Positions 6,748-8,928 of a stretch of DNA of 8,928 nt are shown here, piece after piece. The stretch is taken from positions 1-8,928 of the forward strand of contig DASPKS010000146.1 of the NCBI GenBank assembly GCA_035628035.1, read 5' to 3'. A model generated the notes under the pieces. That model searched no databases, was not told the DNA's origin, and worked only from the letters and a program-made list of their open reading frames with translations. The number at the start of each line of letters is the position of its first letter. The first letter of the stretch is position 1. The position numbers were made by a program, and so were the translations under genes. The DNA comes from DASPKS01 sp035628035. Lineage in GTDB: Bacteria; Bacteroidota; Rhodothermia; Rhodothermales; Rubricoccaceae.

Positions 6748-6752
6748 GGAGG
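6748..6752 (+). promoter_or_regulatory. Ribosome binding site for the PH-like protein gene
   Basis: GGAGG stands five bases before the ATG at 6758, in the 18-base gap after kbl. It is one of two clear Shine-Dalgarno sequences here and fixes the start of this otherwise unrecognised gene. Confidence 0.6.
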
Positions 6753-6757
6753 AAGCC

Positions 6758-7102
6758 ATGATCGAGGTCCGCCTCATCGAGAAGAAAGGCTGCGCGTGGG
6801 TGGCCGGGTCGGTGTTCTCGCTCGGCCTGCTGCCGCTCTTCGCCGCACGGCAGACGCAGCGGTCGCCCGAGCGGCTCACGGTGGACGAGATGATCCTCCG
6901 CAACGGGACGTGCATCCCGTGGGGCCAGTTCACGCGCGTCACCATTACCGAGGTGTACCTCAACCGGCGGTACATCCGCACGCAGTACGCGCTGAAGTAC
7001 CCGGGCGGTACGGTGCTCCTCGCCAACGACGCGATGTACGACGCCGACCGCGTGATCCAGTTCGTGCTCGACCACGTCCCGCCCGAAGCCCTGCAGCGGT
7101 GA
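6758..7102 (+). CDS. Conserved-looking small protein, possible bacterial PH-like fold
   Basis: The product is 114 residues and I do not recognise a named family. The N-terminal third has a hydrophobic patch (CAWVAGSVFSLGLLPLFAA, 12-30) that could be a single membrane-contacting helix. The remainder alternates polar and beta-branched residues as short strands: LTVDEMILRNG, then CIPWGQFTRVTITEVYL, then an acidic C-terminal helix (ADRVIQFVLDHVPPEAL). The order strand, W-G-Q, strands and final helix recalls bacterial PH-like domains, where a Trp marks the step from one strand to the next. This is fold-level inference only. A strong ribosome site precedes it, it follows kbl by 18 bases, and it is followed after one base by the zinc ribbon gene. 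Operon membership suggests a role linked to that protein rather than to threonine breakdown. Confidence 0.7.
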   Translation: MIEVRLIEKKGCAWVAGSVFSLGLLPLFAARQTQRSPERLTVDEMILRNGTCIPWGQFTRVTITEVYLNRRYIRTQYALKYPGGTVLLANDAMYDADRVIQFVLDHVPPEALQR

Positions 7103-7103
7103 C

Positions 7104-7313
7104 ATGAAGACCGGCACGTGCCCCAAGTGCGGCGGCAAGGCGATCCACCGCGTGGACGGCAACCGTTTCGGGCCCGACATCACCCTCGGCGGGATGTCGA
7201 AGGCGTTCCTCAACGCGTACGTGTGCGTGGCGTGCGGGTACGTGGAGCTGTACGTGGAGGACCCCGCCGACCTCCCGAAGATCGCCGCGCGCTGGCCCCG
7301 CGCGGAGGGGTAG
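7104..7313 (+). CDS. Small four-cysteine zinc ribbon protein
   Basis: The product is 69 residues. Two CxxC knuckles, C6/C9 (CPKCGG) and C41/C44 (CVACGY), are spaced by 31 residues and would bind one zinc ion as a ribbon. Between them lies a basic and glycine-rich stretch (HRVDGNRFGPDITLGG). The C-terminal part, YVELYVEDPADLPKIAARW, is a strand followed by a short helix. Such ribbons bind nucleic acid or protein partners; which one cannot be told. The start is ATG 7104, one base after the stop of the preceding gene, which indicates tight translational coupling. It ends the operon that starts with the threonine dehydrogenase gene. No terminator hairpin was found in the 63 bases before the next gene. 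Confidence 0.75.
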   Translation: MKTGTCPKCGGKAIHRVDGNRFGPDITLGGMSKAFLNAYVCVACGYVELYVEDPADLPKIAARWPRAEG

Positions 7314-7321
7314 CGGGGGCG

Positions 7322-7352
7322 TTGCGCGGGAACGGGCCGGGGCGTAGGCTAC
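7322..7352 (+). promoter_or_regulatory. Weak candidate promoter for the DsrE-like gene
   Basis: TTG (7322-7324) is followed after 20 bases by TAGGCTAC (7345-7352), which ends 24 bases before ATG 7377. Spacing and placement match the two better candidates at 1863 and 4464, and GGCTAC also occurs at 4485-4490. The element lacks the TTG end of the -7 consensus, so confidence is low. Confidence 0.3.
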
Positions 7353-7376
7353 CGCCCTCACCCAGCCGGAGCCGGT

Positions 7377-7739
7377 ATGGCCTCGATCCTCGTCCACGTC
7401 ACCCACGGACCCGAAGCGCCCACGCGGGCGGCCCTCGCCTTCCTCGTCGCCAGGACCGCGCTCGACGAGGGGCACACGGTGACCCTCTTCCTCGCGGGCG
7501 ACGCCGTGCAGCTCCTCCGCGACGCCGTGCTCGACAACCTCGCCGGGCTCGGCACGGGGAAGCTCCGCGAGCACTACGATGCCATCGTGGGCGGGGGCGG
7601 GCGGTTTTTCCTTTCGGGGATGTCGAGCAAGGGACGCGGGCTGAGCGAGGCGGAACTGGAAGGGAAGCCCGCGACGATGGCGATGCCGAACGTGCTCGTG
7701 CAGCTCGCCCTGGAGCATGACCGAATGTTTACCTATTGA
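7377..7739 (+). CDS. DsrE/DsrF-family protein lacking cysteine
   Basis: This 120-residue protein has the layout of the small alpha/beta DsrE family. A first strand (ASILVHVTHGPEAP) is followed by a helix (TRAALAFLVARTALDEGH), a second strand with the family-like VTLFLAGDAVQLL (35-47), a helix, and a third strand ending RFFLSGMSSKGRGLSEAEL (76-94). In TusD/DsrE proteins the last loop holds the sulfur-carrying cysteine. Here the whole chain has no cysteine, so it cannot relay sulfur by that chemistry. Members without cysteine are annotated only as DsrE-like and have unknown roles. ATG 7377 has no Shine-Dalgarno but follows a weak promoter-like pair. It stands alone in function among its neighbours. 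I am fairly confident in the fold and not in the activity. Confidence 0.75.
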   Translation: MASILVHVTHGPEAPTRAALAFLVARTALDEGHTVTLFLAGDAVQLLRDAVLDNLAGLGTGKLREHYDAIVGGGGRFFLSGMSSKGRGLSEAELEGKPATMAMPNVLVQLALEHDRMFTY

Positions 7740-7753
7740 AGGGCCCCACGCGC

Positions 7754-7852
7754 ATGCCCCGCATCGCCCCCGAGATCTTCCGCAAGCGCCTCCTCATCGA
7801 GGGCTCCTCCCAGCGGCCCGACGTGGACGCCGACACGCCCTCGTGCTCATGA
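7754..7852 (+). pseudogene. 32-codon ORF, possible N-terminal stump of a broken gene
   Basis: ATG 7754 opens MPRIAPEIFRKRLLIEG, after which the chain turns Ser/Asp/Pro-rich and stops at TGA 7850-7852. From memory, the first 17 residues resemble the start of a Bacteroidota family annotated as S-adenosylmethionine decarboxylase-like (about 110-130 residues, beginning MPRIAPEIFR.RLLIEG). The expected continuation is absent in all three forward frames because the amidohydrolase coding sequence takes over. The stop overlaps that gene's ATG (ATGA). Alternatives are a genuine small protein or a leader peptide coupled to the downstream gene. Confidence in the family resemblance is low. Confidence 0.3.
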
Positions 7853-8928
7853 CCCACCGCCTCCTCGCGCTCTGGCTGCTGGCTGCCTGCACGACCAGCC
7901 CCCCGACGCTCTCCGAAACGGACCGGGTCGTCCTCGCCGACGTGACGGTGATCGATGGGACCGGGGCGCCCCCGCAGCCCCACCTGACTGTGGTCCTCGA
8001 CGGCGGGCAGATCGCCGCCGTGTTCCCTACGGGGAGCCGGCCCCTCCCGGAGGGCGCCCGCGTGCTCGACGTCGCCGGGGCCTACGTGATGCCCGGGCTC
8101 ATCGATGCCCACGTCCACCTCGCCACGTTCGAGCGGCCCCCCGAGATGCTCCGCGGGCTCCTCCGCTACGCCCTCCTCGGCGGCGCGACGACGGTGCGCG
8201 ACATGGGCGGCAACCCCGAGCGCGTTGCGGCCCTCGCTGCCGAGAGTCGGTCCGGCTCCGCCCCGTTCCCGCGGATCTACTTCTCGGCCGTCGTGGCGGG
8301 TCCGTCGTGGTTCGCCAGCTACGACCCCGAGCGCGTCCGCTTCTGGTCGGGGGACCACCCGCCCGGCACGGCGCCGGGCGTGCGCCTGCTCACCGACACC
8401 ACTGACCTCGGCGCGCTCGTCCGCGAGGCGGCGGCCCTCGGCGCCACGGGGATCAAGGTGTACGCCGACGTGCCGGCCGACCGCCTCGCCGCCCTCGCCG
8501 CCGAAGCACACCGGCAGGGCCTCCGGGTGTGGACCCACGCCGTCGTGCCGCCTGCCCGCCCTGAGGAGGTCGTCGCGGCCGGGGCGGACGTCGTCAGCCA
8601 TGCCGACCAGTTGATCTGGGCCACGGCGCCGGCTGGGGCCAACGTCGGCGACCGCGCCGCGCGGAGCCGCCTGCTCCGCACCACCCCGCCCGAGGTCCCT
8701 GCCATCACGGCCCTCCTTGAAGCGATGCGGGCGCGCCGCACGCTCTTCGAGCCGACGCTGCTCGTGATGCAGCTCGGTGCGGAGTGGAACGGGACGGGGG
8801 AGCGGCCCCCGCTCGACACCGTCCCCGCGTGGGCCGTCGGGGTGTCGCGCCGCGCGCACGCGCTCGGGGTTCCCCTCGTCGCCGGCACCGACGCCCTCGG
8901 GAGGGAGACCCCCAACATCCACTCGGAG
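7849..8928 (+). CDS. Lipoprotein amidohydrolase (imidazolonepropionase-like), 3' end outside window
   Basis: This frame is open from ATG 7849 to the window edge, giving 360 residues without a stop. Residues 1-14 (MTHRLLALWLLAAC) are a short lipoprotein signal with lipobox LAAC, so the mature protein should be lipid-anchored at C14. The amidohydrolase metal-site residues appear in order: H88/H90 in PGLIDAHVHL (82-91), K203 in GIKVYAD, H230 in VWTHAVV, H251 in VVSHADQ, and D348 in AGTDALG. The early VTVIDGTG segment is the small beta domain typical of the family, which includes imidazolonepropionase, prolidase and related hydrolases of cyclic amides and peptides. The exact substrate cannot be told, but an exported location argues against histidine catabolism. 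About 60-90 residues are probably missing. The start overlaps the preceding mini-ORF stop (ATGA). Confidence 0.85.
   Translation, partial: MTHRLLALWLLAACTTSPPTLSETDRVVLADVTVIDGTGAPPQPHLTVVLDGGQIAAVFPTGSRPLPEGARVLDVAGAYVMPGLIDAHVHLATFERPPEMLRGLLRYALLGGATTVRDMGGNPERVAALAAESRSGSAPFPRIYFSAVVAGPSWFASYDPERVRFWSGDHPPGTAPGVRLLTDTTDLGALVREAAALGATGIKVYADVPADRLAALAAEAHRQGLRVWTHAVVPPARPEEVVAAGADVVSHADQLIWATAPAGANVGDRAARSRLLRTTPPEVPAITALLEAMRARRTLFEPTLLVMQLGAEWNGTGERPPLDTVPAWAVGVSRRAHALGVPLVAGTDALGRETPNIHSE

Noticed and set aside
5399..7213. 604-codon open frame on the minus strand opposite kbl
   Set aside because: It mirrors kbl and its neighbours, whose motifs are unmistakable. Long antisense frames are expected from GC-rich third positions, and the translation is low-complexity Arg/Glu/Val with no recognisable domain.
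7740..7848. Terminator after the DsrE-like gene
   Set aside because: No stem followed by a T-run is present; short GC-rich palindromes such as GGGCCC occur but lack a tail.

Overview
The window is a GC-rich stretch (roughly 70% G+C by eye) in which every supported gene lies on the + strand, most of them closely packed. Three features suggest a member of the Rhodothermota, such as the Rubricoccaceae/Salinibacter group. Shine-Dalgarno sequences are absent before most starts. TTG...TAnnTTG-type promoter elements resemble the Bacteroidota consensus. The genes present also fit: a phytoene synthase next to an acyltransferase, an SDR-type threonine dehydrogenase, and a TPR protein with a FGG motif. 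This placement is inference from style and gene content, not a database result.

Region 1 (1-1866) is a likely carotenoid/lipid operon: the C-terminal end of a membrane protein, then a phytoene/squalene synthase (ATGA overlap), then a PlsC-type acyltransferase (3 bases further on). The arrangement suggests synthesis of a C40 carotenoid and possibly its glycosylation and acylation, as in salinixanthin-like pigments, but only the synthase step is well supported. Region 2 (1923-2830) holds a secreted TPR-like protein of unknown role, an unusually strong intrinsic terminator, and an AT-richer spacer with an imperfect inverted repeat. Region 3 (2831-4445) is a single-gene unit: a Do-family HtrA/DegP periplasmic protease with two PDZ domains and its own strong terminator.

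Region 4 (4464-7313) is a threonine-degradation operon with a candidate promoter. It encodes an SDR-type L-threonine 3-dehydrogenase and 2-amino-3-ketobutyrate CoA ligase, which together turn threonine into glycine plus acetyl-CoA. Two small conserved-looking proteins follow almost without gaps: a PH-like beta protein and a four-cysteine zinc ribbon. Region 5 (7322-8928) holds a cysteine-free DsrE-family protein, a 32-codon mini-ORF that may be the stump of a broken gene, and a lipoprotein amidohydrolase cut by the window edge. The mini-ORF overlaps the amidohydrolase start.

I see no CRISPR array, insertion sequence, tRNA, rRNA or clear novel defence-type system. The points most worth checking are the possible pigment-acylation operon, the recurring promoter architecture, the gene stump at 7754-7852, and the spacer before htrA.
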